Part shown: in pieces, positions 1 to 5,733 of the stretch | Numbering within the stretch: position 1 is the first letter of the stretch | How the letters are laid out: each line of letters begins with the position of its first letter | Assembly (NCBI GenBank): GCA_903871715.1 | Contig: CAIQHW010000606.1 | Span: 1-5,733, forward strand | Reading direction: 5' to 3' | Source of the DNA: an uncultured bacterium | Lineage (GTDB): Bacteria; Bacteroidota; Bacteroidia; Chitinophagales; CAIODY01 | Length of the DNA: 5,733 bases | The notes under the pieces: generated by a model | What the model saw: the letters and a program-made list of their open reading frames with translations, nothing else | Told to the model about the DNA's origin: nothing | The model's database searches: none | Translations under genes and position numbers: made by a program

Positions 1-20
1 ACACGACGCTCTTCCGATCT
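1..20. other. Residual Illumina TruSeq adapter (artefact)
   Basis: The first 20 bases, ACACGACGCTCTTCCGATCT, match the 3' end of the Illumina TruSeq universal adapter / read-1 primer site, a sequence I recognise from general knowledge. Base 21 onward is coherent coding sequence on the minus strand, so the junction between synthetic and genomic DNA lies at about 20/21. The adapter is untrimmed and marks a contig end. It happens to stay open in the reading frame of the flanking gene and would add seven false residues (QIGRASC) to its truncated end. Confidence 0.97.
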
Positions 21-741
21 GATGCGATTTTGCAATTTGAGTTTCAACTTTCAAAACTGTATTTGCATTTTTTTCAGCAGTTGCTTTATCATCGCCAGCC
101 AGTAAAAACAAGGTGGTAGCATATTTCAAGAATTCTTCGCGAATATGTTTAGTATTGGCATCATCATTAAAGTAATAACTTTTTTCGGGCAAGCTGGTTT
201 CGGTTTGCACCAAATTGGCAATGTTGCTACTGCTATTTTTTTCATCGGCACCAATGTAAAATCCAAACAAGGCACCTTCGCCTTCTTTCATTTCTATAGT
301 AGAATAATCAATCAAATCATTTACCGAATTTATTTTTTCAATCTTCGCCAAGCCAGCTTTGATAGGCGTTGCGCCCAATTTATCCAAAGTGGCAGTGTCC
401 ATTCCGCTGGCATAAAAATCGCCCACTTTTTGTTCCAAAGTTCCTTTTGGCAAATTGGTTTTTGTTGCCAATTCATCAATTAAGTGGTGCAAATTTTTTA
501 CGTTGGTTTCTTTCACCGTTACAAAACTTCCCCAACTTTTTTGGTCATCAGGAATTTTTGTATTTTTTAACCAAGTGCCATTTGCGAATTTGAAAAAATC
601 ATCCGCCGGATTCACTTGACTATCCATGCCGCCTTTTTCATAAAATTCGGTTCGCTTGGCTTCTGTTTTAGGCTCTGTGCCAGCAACTGCGCTGGTTGCA
701 ATGGTTGCTGTCATAATTATGCTGAAAAGTTTTTTGTGCAT
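21..741 (-). CDS. M13 family metallopeptidase (PepO/neprilysin-like), C-terminally truncated by contig end
   Basis: This is the N-terminal 240 residues of a secreted zinc endopeptidase of the M13 (neprilysin/PepO) family, which cleaves peptides outside the cytoplasm. Residues 1-20 form a type I signal peptide: MHKK, a hydrophobic stretch, then a likely cut after AVA (residue 20). No lipobox cysteine is present, so a soluble periplasmic enzyme is predicted. The M13 N-terminal domain follows, with hallmark stretches NPADDFFKFANGTWL (44-58) and KVGDFYASGMDT (105-116). The end, VETQIAKSH (232-240), matches the usual 'LE..LA' helix. M13 proteins are about 670-700 residues, so roughly two thirds are missing, including the zinc-binding HExxH and downstream GExxxD; activity cannot be judged. 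The frame stays open through the adapter, so no stop is seen. The start is the ATG at 741, placed just before the signal peptide. A terminator and promoter lie between it and the lipoprotein gene upstream, suggesting separate transcription. Family assignment is firm; the substrate is unknown. Confidence 0.93.
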
Positions 742-762
742 TTTTATAAAAATTTTGAGCCG

Positions 763-770
763 CAAAAGTA
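763..770 (-). promoter_or_regulatory. Bacteroidota-type -7 promoter box for the M13 peptidase gene
   Basis: Read on the minus strand this is TACTTTTG, a full match to the TAnnTTTG -7 consensus of the primary sigma factor in Bacteroidota. It ends 21 bases before the ATG at 741, which would give a short A/T-rich leader of about 15 bases. A -33 TTG is present at 796-798, but its spacing of 25 is longer than the usual 17-23. The -7 box is good, the -33 box doubtful. Confidence 0.5.
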
Positions 771-795
771 ATATAGAATCGCAAATAATTTTTTA

Positions 796-833
796 CAAAA
801 AAAGCAACCCCTTTTTTCAGCAGTTGCTCTTTT
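796..833 (-). terminator. Intrinsic terminator of the lipoprotein gene
   Basis: On the minus strand, the arms AGCAAC (828-823) and GTTGCT (808-803) are exactly complementary around a 14-base loop. The stem extends outward to about 11 pairs through one G-U and several A-U pairs into a run of seven T (803-797). It starts about 33 bases after the lipoprotein stop codon. The large loop weakens it, but position and T-run fit a rho-independent terminator that separates the lipoprotein gene from the peptidase gene. Confidence 0.6.
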
Positions 834-866
834 CAATTCGATAATTTTCTTTCAAAAAAAATAAAA

Positions 867-1751
867 TCAACGAAGCGTAATGGAAGTAGAATGCCCACCA
901 CGAGTGGCTGTGGCAGTATTATCGCAAGTGCCATCGGTGCCAAATGTAACGGCAATCATGGATGAGCCAGTGGGTGTTACATCCAATTCGCCTTGCACAA
1001 AAAGTTTGTTGCAACTCATATCTTTTATCAAATCGTTGCTGGAAGCCGTTTGCGCCGAAAAACCACTACCATTCGAGGCTGTACCGCTTGATGAACCAGC
1101 AATATCATACTTGTTTGCCGATGTCATCACATCAGGATTGCCCGCCGTTTGCACTCGTGTTTTGTTTTCGGTAAACGTGATAGTGCCGCCACCATTGGGT
1201 TTCACAATTTTTAAAGAAGTATTAATGGTCCAATTCATCAAACCATTGCTGTTGATGCCGTTGTTAGTAATATTTTTTGTGCTCGAATTATCAATTTGAT
1301 ACAAATCCGAAGCCGTTGGTCCAACAGCATAATTGTTGAAATAACTATTAATAGCTGCGCCGCCATTGCGATATTTTCCAGTGTAATAAACCACAATTTT
1401 TCCTTGGCGATATCGCCCATCGTGGCATACACAGGGCGTTGTACCAAAATTAATAATCATCGTATCGGGGATAGTAAAATTGTTGAGCGAATCATCTCTA
1501 ACTGTTGCACACGTTGATAAAATGCTCGTTGCATTTGATATTCTCATTCCAAAATTTCCAGCTTTGCCAAGCGAATGCGCATCTTCAGCCAAGTTTTGAA
1601 TCTCTTGCGAGATGCCTTCTGCATTGATGTTGTCGGTTACAGTTTGTGTTTCGGCATCGGTCAATTGCGATTTTTTGCAAGCCACCGAAATCAACGAAAC
1701 CGTGATGACTGCTATCATACACAACATTGTTAAAATTCTTTTGCTGGTCAT
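867..1751 (-). CDS. Uncharacterised Bacteroidota lipoprotein with CxC motif
   Basis: A 294-residue exported lipoprotein of unknown function. The N-terminus is a lipoprotein signal: MTSKR, a hydrophobic core (6-24) and lipobox SVAC with the lipidated Cys at residue 25, followed by KKS. The acidic export signal typical of Bacteroidota surface lipoproteins is not seen, so periplasmic and surface locations both remain possible. After a helical linker (about 30-65), the mature part looks like a beta-rich domain. It contains TTPCVCHDGRYRQGKIVVYYTGKY-like sequence from residue 104, with Cys107 and Cys109 in a CxC. It is rich in Gly, Asn, Ser and Thr and ends in ITLR. Other mature cysteines are 81, 247 and 276. 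From memory, proteins with the pattern C-x-C-x-DG-R-x-R-x-GKI-x(3)-YTG, a later FNNY and a final GTCDN are common in Bacteroidota genomes without an assigned role. The ATG at 1751 directly precedes the signal peptide. Divergent from the helicase gene; followed by its own terminator. Confidence 0.88.
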   Translation of the reverse strand: MTSKRILTMLCMIAVITVSLISVACKKSQLTDAETQTVTDNINAEGISQEIQNLAEDAHSLGKAGNFGMRISNATSILSTCATVRDDSLNNFTIPDTMIINFGTTPCVCHDGRYRQGKIVVYYTGKYRNGGAAINSYFNNYAVGPTASDLYQIDNSSTKNITNNGINSNGLMNWTINTSLKIVKPNGGGTITFTENKTRVQTAGNPDVMTSANKYDIAGSSSGTASNGSGFSAQTASSNDLIKDMSCNKLFVQGELDVTPTGSSMIAVTFGTDGTCDNTATATRGGHSTSITLR

Positions 1752-1775
1752 TAAAAAATAATTTTTGTAAAAATA

Positions 1776-1783
1776 AAAAAGTA
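1776..1783 (-). promoter_or_regulatory. Possible -7 box for the lipoprotein gene
   Basis: Read on the minus strand this is TACTTTTT, seven of eight positions of TAnnTTTG, lacking the final G. It lies 24 bases before the ATG at 1751, nearly the same geometry as the better box of the peptidase gene. No TTG is found at the expected -33 spacing, and near matches are frequent in such AT-rich DNA, so this is only a candidate. Confidence 0.28.
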
Positions 1784-1861
1784 GGACTATATAAAAACGA
1801 TTGGGTTTATTGTTGAATTGTTAATCACAAAAAACAAGCACTTAAAAAATTGAAGCATTTT

Positions 1862-1869
1862 TTCCTTTG
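1862..1869 (+). promoter_or_regulatory. Possible -7 box for the helicase gene
   Basis: TTCCTTTG matches TAnnTTTG at seven of eight positions and keeps the TTTG core. It ends only 12 bases before the ATG at 1882, so transcription would start about 5-7 bases before the start codon, an almost leaderless message. No TTG at -33 spacing is seen. The rest of the 130-bp divergent region (1752-1881) is low-complexity A/T sequence in which I see no other convincing operator, hairpin or RNA. Confidence 0.3.
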
Positions 1870-1881
1870 TACTTTTAAACC

Positions 1882-3201
1882 ATGAAAAAGAAAATTTTGG
1901 ATGTCATTTTAGCCAATTTTAAAATTGAGGCATTGAATGAAATACAGCAGGCATCAATAGTTGCGAACGAAAAACACAACGATGTTATTTTATTATCAGC
2001 CACAGGTTCGGGCAAAACTTTGGCATTTTTATTACCTGTTTTAGATTTGTTAGATGAACAAAATAAACAAACACAAGCCATCATCATCGTACCTTCACGA
2101 GAATTGGCAATGCAAATTGAAAAAGTTTTTAAGCAAATGACCACTTCTTTTAAAATCACCTGTTGTTATGGCGGACATAAAAGAGAAGTGGAAGAAAATA
2201 ATCTAAAGCAGCCACCAGCATTGCTTGTAGGCACACCTGGCAGATTAGCTGACCACATTCGGCGCAATAATATCACCACCAATTCAATTCAAACTTTAGT
2301 GTTGGATGAATTTGATAAATCGTTAGAGTTGGGTTTTACTGAAGACATGAGTTTCATCATTTCCGAATTGCCCAAAATCAAAAAACGAATCTTAACATCA
2401 GCCACCGAAGCGGTGGAAGTGCCTGATTTTATTGGGCTTAAAGCTCCTGAAAAATTAAATTTCAGCACCGAAAATATTTCGCCTGAAAAATTATTGATTA
2501 AAAAAATTGAAAGCGAAGCAGGTGATAAAATGGAAACTTTGTTTGAATTGCTTTGTTCGCTAGGTGATAAAAATGCAATAGTGTTTTGCAATCATCGTGA
2601 GGCTGTAGAGCGCACCAGCAAATGGTTGGCTCAAAAAGGAATAGACAACGAATTTTACCATGGCGCAATGGAACAACACGAACGCGATGCCGCTTTATGC
2701 AAATTTAGAAATGGCAGCACTCACTTTTTAGTAACCACAGATTTGGCTGCCCGTGGCTTGGATATACCCAACATTCGCTACATTATTCATTATCATTTGC
2801 CTATCAATGAAGCCAGTTTTATTCATCGAAATGGGCGCACAGCAAGGATGGATGCCAGCGGCACAGTGATAATGATGTTGTCGAAAGAAGAAAAAATGCC
2901 CGATTATATTTCAAATGATGTGGAAGAAATGAAACTTACTGCACCATTTCAATTGCCAGAAAAACCAAAGTGGACAACGCTCTACATTGCTGCTGGAAAA
3001 AAAGACAAGGTGAATAAAATTGATGTGGTTGGATTTTTATCCAACAAAGGGCAACTAAAAAAAGACGACATTGGATTGATTGAAGTGAAAGATTTTTCTT
3101 CCTTCGTTGCCATTCGCAAAACCAAACTGGGTGAGGCTTTGCGCTTAATCAAAAATGAAAAAATCAAAAACAAAAAAGTGATGATTGCAGTGGCAAAATA
3201 A
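1882..3201 (+). CDS. DbpA-like ATP-dependent RNA helicase (DEAD-box family, DEFD variant)
   Basis: A 439-residue superfamily 2 RNA helicase predicted to remodel rRNA in the cytoplasm. RecA-like domain 1 carries a degenerate Q motif (Gln22, without the usual Pro-Thr-Pro), motif I SATGSGKT (39-46), Ia PSRELA (71-76), GG (97-98), Ib TPGR (118-121), motif II DEFD (142-145) and motif III SAT (173-175). Domain 2 carries IVFCN (233-237), motif V TTDLAARGLD (285-294) and motif VI HRNGRTAR (315-322). Residues about 364-439 resemble the C-terminal RNA-binding domain of DbpA: LYIAAGKKDKV (367-377), DVVGFL, then DDIGLIEV and KIKNKK near the end. In E. coli DbpA this domain binds hairpin 92 of 23S rRNA during 50S assembly, so a similar role is inferred. 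The length is close to DbpA (about 457). All ATPase residues seem intact; Phe replaces Ala in DEAD. An in-frame TAA at 1876-1878 rules out any earlier start. dprA follows after 32 bp. Confidence 0.93.
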   Translation: MKKKILDVILANFKIEALNEIQQASIVANEKHNDVILLSATGSGKTLAFLLPVLDLLDEQNKQTQAIIIVPSRELAMQIEKVFKQMTTSFKITCCYGGHKREVEENNLKQPPALLVGTPGRLADHIRRNNITTNSIQTLVLDEFDKSLELGFTEDMSFIISELPKIKKRILTSATEAVEVPDFIGLKAPEKLNFSTENISPEKLLIKKIESEAGDKMETLFELLCSLGDKNAIVFCNHREAVERTSKWLAQKGIDNEFYHGAMEQHERDAALCKFRNGSTHFLVTTDLAARGLDIPNIRYIIHYHLPINEASFIHRNGRTARMDASGTVIMMLSKEEKMPDYISNDVEEMKLTAPFQLPEKPKWTTLYIAAGKKDKVNKIDVVGFLSNKGQLKKDDIGLIEVKDFSSFVAIRKTKLGEALRLIKNEKIKNKKVMIAVAK

Positions 3202-3214
3202 TTTTTTTATTTTG
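3185..3214 (+). promoter_or_regulatory. Candidate internal promoter for dprA
   Basis: TTG at 3185-3187 and TTATTTTG at 3207-3214 are 19 bases apart, within the 17-23 spacing of Bacteroidota promoters. The -7 box matches TAnnTTTG at seven of eight positions (T for A at position 2) and ends 19 bases before the dprA ATG. The box overlaps the right arm of the hairpin. dprA could therefore be transcribed alone as well as from the helicase promoter. Confidence 0.4.
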
Positions 3215-3215
3215 C
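3193..3215 (+). terminator. AT-rich hairpin over the helicase stop codon; weak terminator or attenuator
   Basis: GCAAAATAA (3193-3201) and TTATTTTGC (3207-3215) are perfect inverted repeats of nine bases around a five-T loop. The left arm contains the helicase stop codon. Only two pairs are G-C. A six-T run follows at 3224-3229, eight bases after the stem, so this is not a textbook intrinsic terminator. It could be a weak terminator, an RNA 3'-end protector or a chance palindrome. Confidence 0.4.
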
Positions 3216-3233
3216 AAAAATTGTTTTTTCAAA

Positions 3234-4346
3234 ATGAATTCATCGTTCCTTTATCAAATTGCTTTAACGCAATTAAATGAAATTGGCTCTGTTACAGCAA
3301 AAAGTTTAGTGGCTTATTGTGGTAGTGCAGAAGCGGTTTTCAAGGCTTCTAAAAAACAGTTACAAAGCATTCCCAACATTGGAGTGGTTAGAGCCGAAGC
3401 CATTTTTTCTTCAAAAAATGAAGCATTAAAATTGGCAGAACAAGAAATAAAATTCATCGAAAAAAATAAACTCACCACACTTTTTTATACTGATAAAAAT
3501 TATCCAAAGCGATTGTTGCAATGCTCGGATAGCCCACCATTGCTGTATTTCAAAGGCAATGCAAATTTAAATGCCGATAAAATAATTTCGATTGTGGGCA
3601 CAAGGCGCATCACCGAATATGGCAAAGAACAATGCGAAAAATTGGTAGCGAAATTAGCCGTTTTCAATCCCCTCATTATTAGCGGATTGGCTTATGGCGT
3701 TGACATTGCAGCGCACAAAGCAGCAATGAAAAACAATTTACAAACCGTTGGTGTAGTGGCAAATGGCATGGATAAAATGTATCCGGCGCAACACATCAAA
3801 TACATCAAAGAAATGGTGGAAAGTGGCGGTGTGCTTACGGAATACAGAAGTGGACGAGTAGCCGATAAACAAAATTTTCCACAGCGCAATCGCATTGTGG
3901 CTGGCATGTGTGATGCTTTGATTGTGATTGAAACTGCTGTAAAAGGTGGTGCAATGATCACTGCAACTTTGGCAAATTCTTACAACAGAGAAGTGTTTGC
4001 TTTGCCCGGAAAAGTGAGTGATGAATTTTCGGCAGGTTGCAATTATTTGATAAAAAGCAATCAAGCTATTTTGTTAGAAAACGTGGAAGACCTTGTAAAA
4101 TCAATGCTTTGGGATGTTGATTCAAAAAATAAAATTACAACCAAACAAACCACTTTGTTTTTAGAATTGAATGAAAATGAAAAAATGGTGGTCGATTTAT
4201 TTTCTAAAACCGAACAAATGAGTATTGATGATTTAGTTATTGAATCAAATTTTTCGCCCACAAAATTAGCGGCACTTTTGTTGGAAATGGAATTAAAAGG
4301 AATGGTAAAAGCTTTGCCTGGTAAGACTTTTAAGATAATCAAATAA
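3234..4346 (+). CDS. dprA: DNA-processing protein DprA (Smf family)
   Basis: A 370-residue DprA/Smf protein, a cytoplasmic factor that binds incoming single-stranded DNA and loads RecA during natural transformation. It is widespread also in bacteria not known to be competent. Residues about 1-70 form the N-terminal helical region with a helix-hairpin-helix-like IPNIGVVRA (46-54). The Rossmann-fold core follows: SIVGTRR (119-125), SGLAYGVDIAAH (150-161), VGVVANGMDKMYP (172-184), NFPQRNRIVAGMCDALIVIE (214-233), the glycine-rich KGGAMITA (237-244), VFALPG (254-259) and the conserved SAGCNYLI (266-273). A winged-helix-like domain occupies about 310-370. Length and motifs are normal and nothing key is missing. 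The N-terminus FLYQIALTQLNEIG is typical of the family and supports the ATG at 3234. The gene follows the helicase by 32 bp and meets the glycosyltransferase gene tail to tail, eight bases apart. No other competence gene is in view, so actual transformability is not shown. Confidence 0.96.
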   Translation: MNSSFLYQIALTQLNEIGSVTAKSLVAYCGSAEAVFKASKKQLQSIPNIGVVRAEAIFSSKNEALKLAEQEIKFIEKNKLTTLFYTDKNYPKRLLQCSDSPPLLYFKGNANLNADKIISIVGTRRITEYGKEQCEKLVAKLAVFNPLIISGLAYGVDIAAHKAAMKNNLQTVGVVANGMDKMYPAQHIKYIKEMVESGGVLTEYRSGRVADKQNFPQRNRIVAGMCDALIVIETAVKGGAMITATLANSYNREVFALPGKVSDEFSAGCNYLIKSNQAILLENVEDLVKSMLWDVDSKNKITTKQTTLFLELNENEKMVVDLFSKTEQMSIDDLVIESNFSPTKLAALLLEMELKGMVKALPGKTFKIIK

Positions 4347-4354
4347 TTTCTAAC

Positions 4355-5733
4355 TCAATTTTTCAAACTAAAAAATGTAAGTGTATCCGTTTTTAAAATT
4401 GGAATTGCATTTAAAGTTGCAATGGTGATGCTATCCATTTTCGCATCCCTATTTTCAATCAAAAACTTTGCCCCCAATTTTTTATAATGCAGCAACAATA
4501 CAGTGTCATTGGCACTTTCAACTGTTACATTGTACCCAATTCGATTCATTAAATACAACGAAATGCCAGTGCTTCTATCTCCCACAGAAATTACTAAATC
4601 ATCTTTTTTGCAACCAATTTTATCTAGCGTTGGCTCAATAAAAAAATAAGCGTTGTAAATACTTTTTGAACCTTCTTCAAAATAACGATGATGCATCACA
4701 CGATTGGTGTGATAAACATTTGCTATAAAAAAAATGGCAAAACCAATTTTTAAAATTGATGATTGAAAAATTTTAGGATATTCATTTTTCAAGAAAAATA
4801 AAAAAGCGAATAAAATTACTGGAACCAAAATTAACAATACCACGGCATAATAATCGTGATGATAAAATTGCTCGAAAAATAATGCAAAGTCGGCAAACAC
4901 AGCTATGATAAGCATTACAAGACTATACTTTAAAATTGAAAGCTTTTTGACGCGAATTTTTATCATCAAAAAAATAAAAAGTAAAGCCAACAAAACGAAC
5001 GAAATATGATTCATGTATACTTCCATCCACTCGTGATGAATTCGTTTGAAAATGGTGAGAATAAAATCCTTATCAACATGCCAAATTGGTTTTGTTTTGA
5101 GCAGAAAATAAGTGTTGTTGTGAGCCGCGTTGTAATAATTGGCAAACGAATACCAACTTGAAAAACAAACAACAGGAATGAAAATTAAAATGAAAAAGTG
5201 AAAATTATTTTTGAAGAAATTTTGTGTTTTCAAAAATTTTAATTGTCGCAGAATCGCAAGCCCAATCAATACTCCAAAGGGAATTAATGCCGTAATTTTT
5301 AGCAAGGCTGCCAATGAAAAAAAGAGTGCAGCGTAAAATAAATTACTCGTTTTTTGAAAATTGTTTTTAAAATATTGATAGTAAAACCACAAGCCCATTA
5401 TGGCGAAACTTACAGCTGGCACATCCATCAAAAAGTTGTTGCCATAATAAACCACCAACGGCAATGCAAACCAGAATAAGGAAATGAAGAGTGGATAAAA
5501 CCAATGCTCGAAAAACTCTGAAAACAATTTGAAAAGATAAAAAATACCGAGATAATAAGTGAACAAACAGAGCAATCGCAAAATCATTTCATGTACCCCA
5601 AACACCTTATACAAAAAGGCTGCGAAGAAATAATAAATTGGAAATTCGCCTACCATTTTTCCACCATCGCCCATTAACTGATTTATTTTTGGTTCAAAAA
5701 AATTGGGGGAAATAAAATAATTGTGAGTGAGCA
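4355..5733 (-). CDS. Multi-pass membrane glycosyltransferase, ArnT/PMT_2-like (GT39-type fold), 5'-partial
   Basis: An integral inner-membrane protein of the family that transfers sugars from lipid-linked donors onto envelope targets at the periplasmic face. The visible part is 458 residues and open at the right edge; the true start lies outside. Numbered from the internal Met at 5674, VGEFPIYYFFAAFLYKVFG (8-26) with HE and RLL following matches the family's 'EFP..Y...A..Y..FG..E...RL' region. The 19 codons before that Met continue in frame without a stop (NYFISPNF then EPKINQL), as expected for the loop that precedes it, so 5674 is not the start. Hydrophobic segments lie near 12-26, 32-51, 57-77, 84-101, 113-142, 158-177, 224-240, 246-268, 276-295 and 306-321. 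After these comes a soluble tail of about 115 residues. DVPAVSF (84-90) and HHDYY (272-276) also fit Bacteroidota members. The N-terminal catalytic-acid region is missing. Sugar and acceptor are unknown. No terminator is visible at its 3' end. Confidence 0.82.
   Translation of the reverse strand, partial: LTHNYFISPNFFEPKINQLMGDGGKMVGEFPIYYFFAAFLYKVFGVHEMILRLLCLFTYYLGIFYLFKLFSEFFEHWFYPLFISLFWFALPLVVYYGNNFLMDVPAVSFAIMGLWFYYQYFKNNFQKTSNLFYAALFFSLAALLKITALIPFGVLIGLAILRQLKFLKTQNFFKNNFHFFILIFIPVVCFSSWYSFANYYNAAHNNTYFLLKTKPIWHVDKDFILTIFKRIHHEWMEVYMNHISFVLLALLFIFLMIKIRVKKLSILKYSLVMLIIAVFADFALFFEQFYHHDYYAVVLLILVPVILFAFLFFLKNEYPKIFQSSILKIGFAIFFIANVYHTNRVMHHRYFEEGSKSIYNAYFFIEPTLDKIGCKKDDLVISVGDRSTGISLYLMNRIGYNVTVESANDTVLLLHYKKLGAKFLIENRDAKMDSITIATLNAIPILKTDTLTFFSLKN

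Noticed and set aside
145..844. Plus-strand open frames across the left end (for example 145-483, 369-593, 656-844)
   Set aside because: They lie opposite the M13 peptidase gene and its promoter region; their translations have no recognisable domain, while the minus frame shows clear M13 motifs.
880..1517. Plus-strand and alternate-frame open frames within the lipoprotein gene
   Set aside because: The minus frame has a signal peptide, lipobox and family pattern; the others look like shadows with no start signals.
1752..1881. Riboswitch or small RNA in the divergent intergenic region
   Set aside because: Only low-complexity A/T sequence is seen; no stable stem, conserved motif or T-run-terminated hairpin could be found by eye.
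3692..4342. Minus-strand open frames antisense to dprA (3692-3961, 3738-4064, 4061-4342)
   Set aside because: The plus frame is a full-length, motif-complete DprA; the antisense translations show no domain.
1882..4346. Helicase plus DprA as a possible phage-defence pair
   Set aside because: Both have ordinary housekeeping-type architectures (DbpA RNA-binding tail; canonical DprA core) and no nuclease, toxin or sensor gene is adjacent.
1..5733. CRISPR array, tRNA/rRNA gene, insertion sequence or attachment site
   Set aside because: No spaced direct repeats, cloverleaf, rRNA stretch, transposase frame or terminal inverted repeats were seen on either strand.

Overview
The window reads as a fragment of a draft assembly from a member of the Bacteroidota (Bacteroidetes). 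Three things point there. The DNA is strongly AT-rich, with A-rich leaders and no Shine-Dalgarno sequences. There is a TAnnTTTG-type -7 promoter box. The protein families are all at home in this phylum: a periplasmic M13 peptidase, a CxC-containing lipoprotein, a DbpA-like helicase with DEFD in motif II, and an EFP-type membrane glycosyltransferase. I cannot name a genus; an environmental Chitinophagales/Sphingobacteriia-like lineage is only a guess.

Layout. Bases 1-20 are not biological: they equal the 3' end of the Illumina TruSeq universal adapter, so base 1 is almost certainly a contig end. Bases 21-741 (minus) hold the first 240 codons of an exported M13 metallopeptidase whose catalytic half is lost at the contig end. 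Bases 742-866 hold a terminator for the next gene and the best promoter box in the window. Bases 867-1751 (minus) encode an uncharacterised lipoprotein. A 130-bp divergent intergenic region (1752-1881) separates it from a rightward pair: a DbpA-like RNA helicase (1882-3201) and, 32 bp later, DprA (3234-4346). A leftward membrane glycosyltransferase of the ArnT/PMT_2 type (4355 to the right edge, 5' end missing) converges on dprA with only 8 bp between the two stop codons.

The genes do not form an obvious shared pathway. The helicase is expected to act in large-ribosomal-subunit assembly, DprA in loading RecA onto incoming single-stranded DNA during transformation, and the remaining three in the cell envelope. 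helicase-dprA may be a two-gene operon, but an inverted repeat over the helicase stop codon and a candidate promoter between them would allow separate control of dprA.

I found no RNA genes, CRISPR array, insertion sequence, phage gene or defence system, and no previously undescribed system. The points most worth attention are the adapter contamination and its effect on the truncated gene, the mis-callable start of the glycosyltransferase, the variant helicase motifs, and the uncharacterised lipoprotein family.
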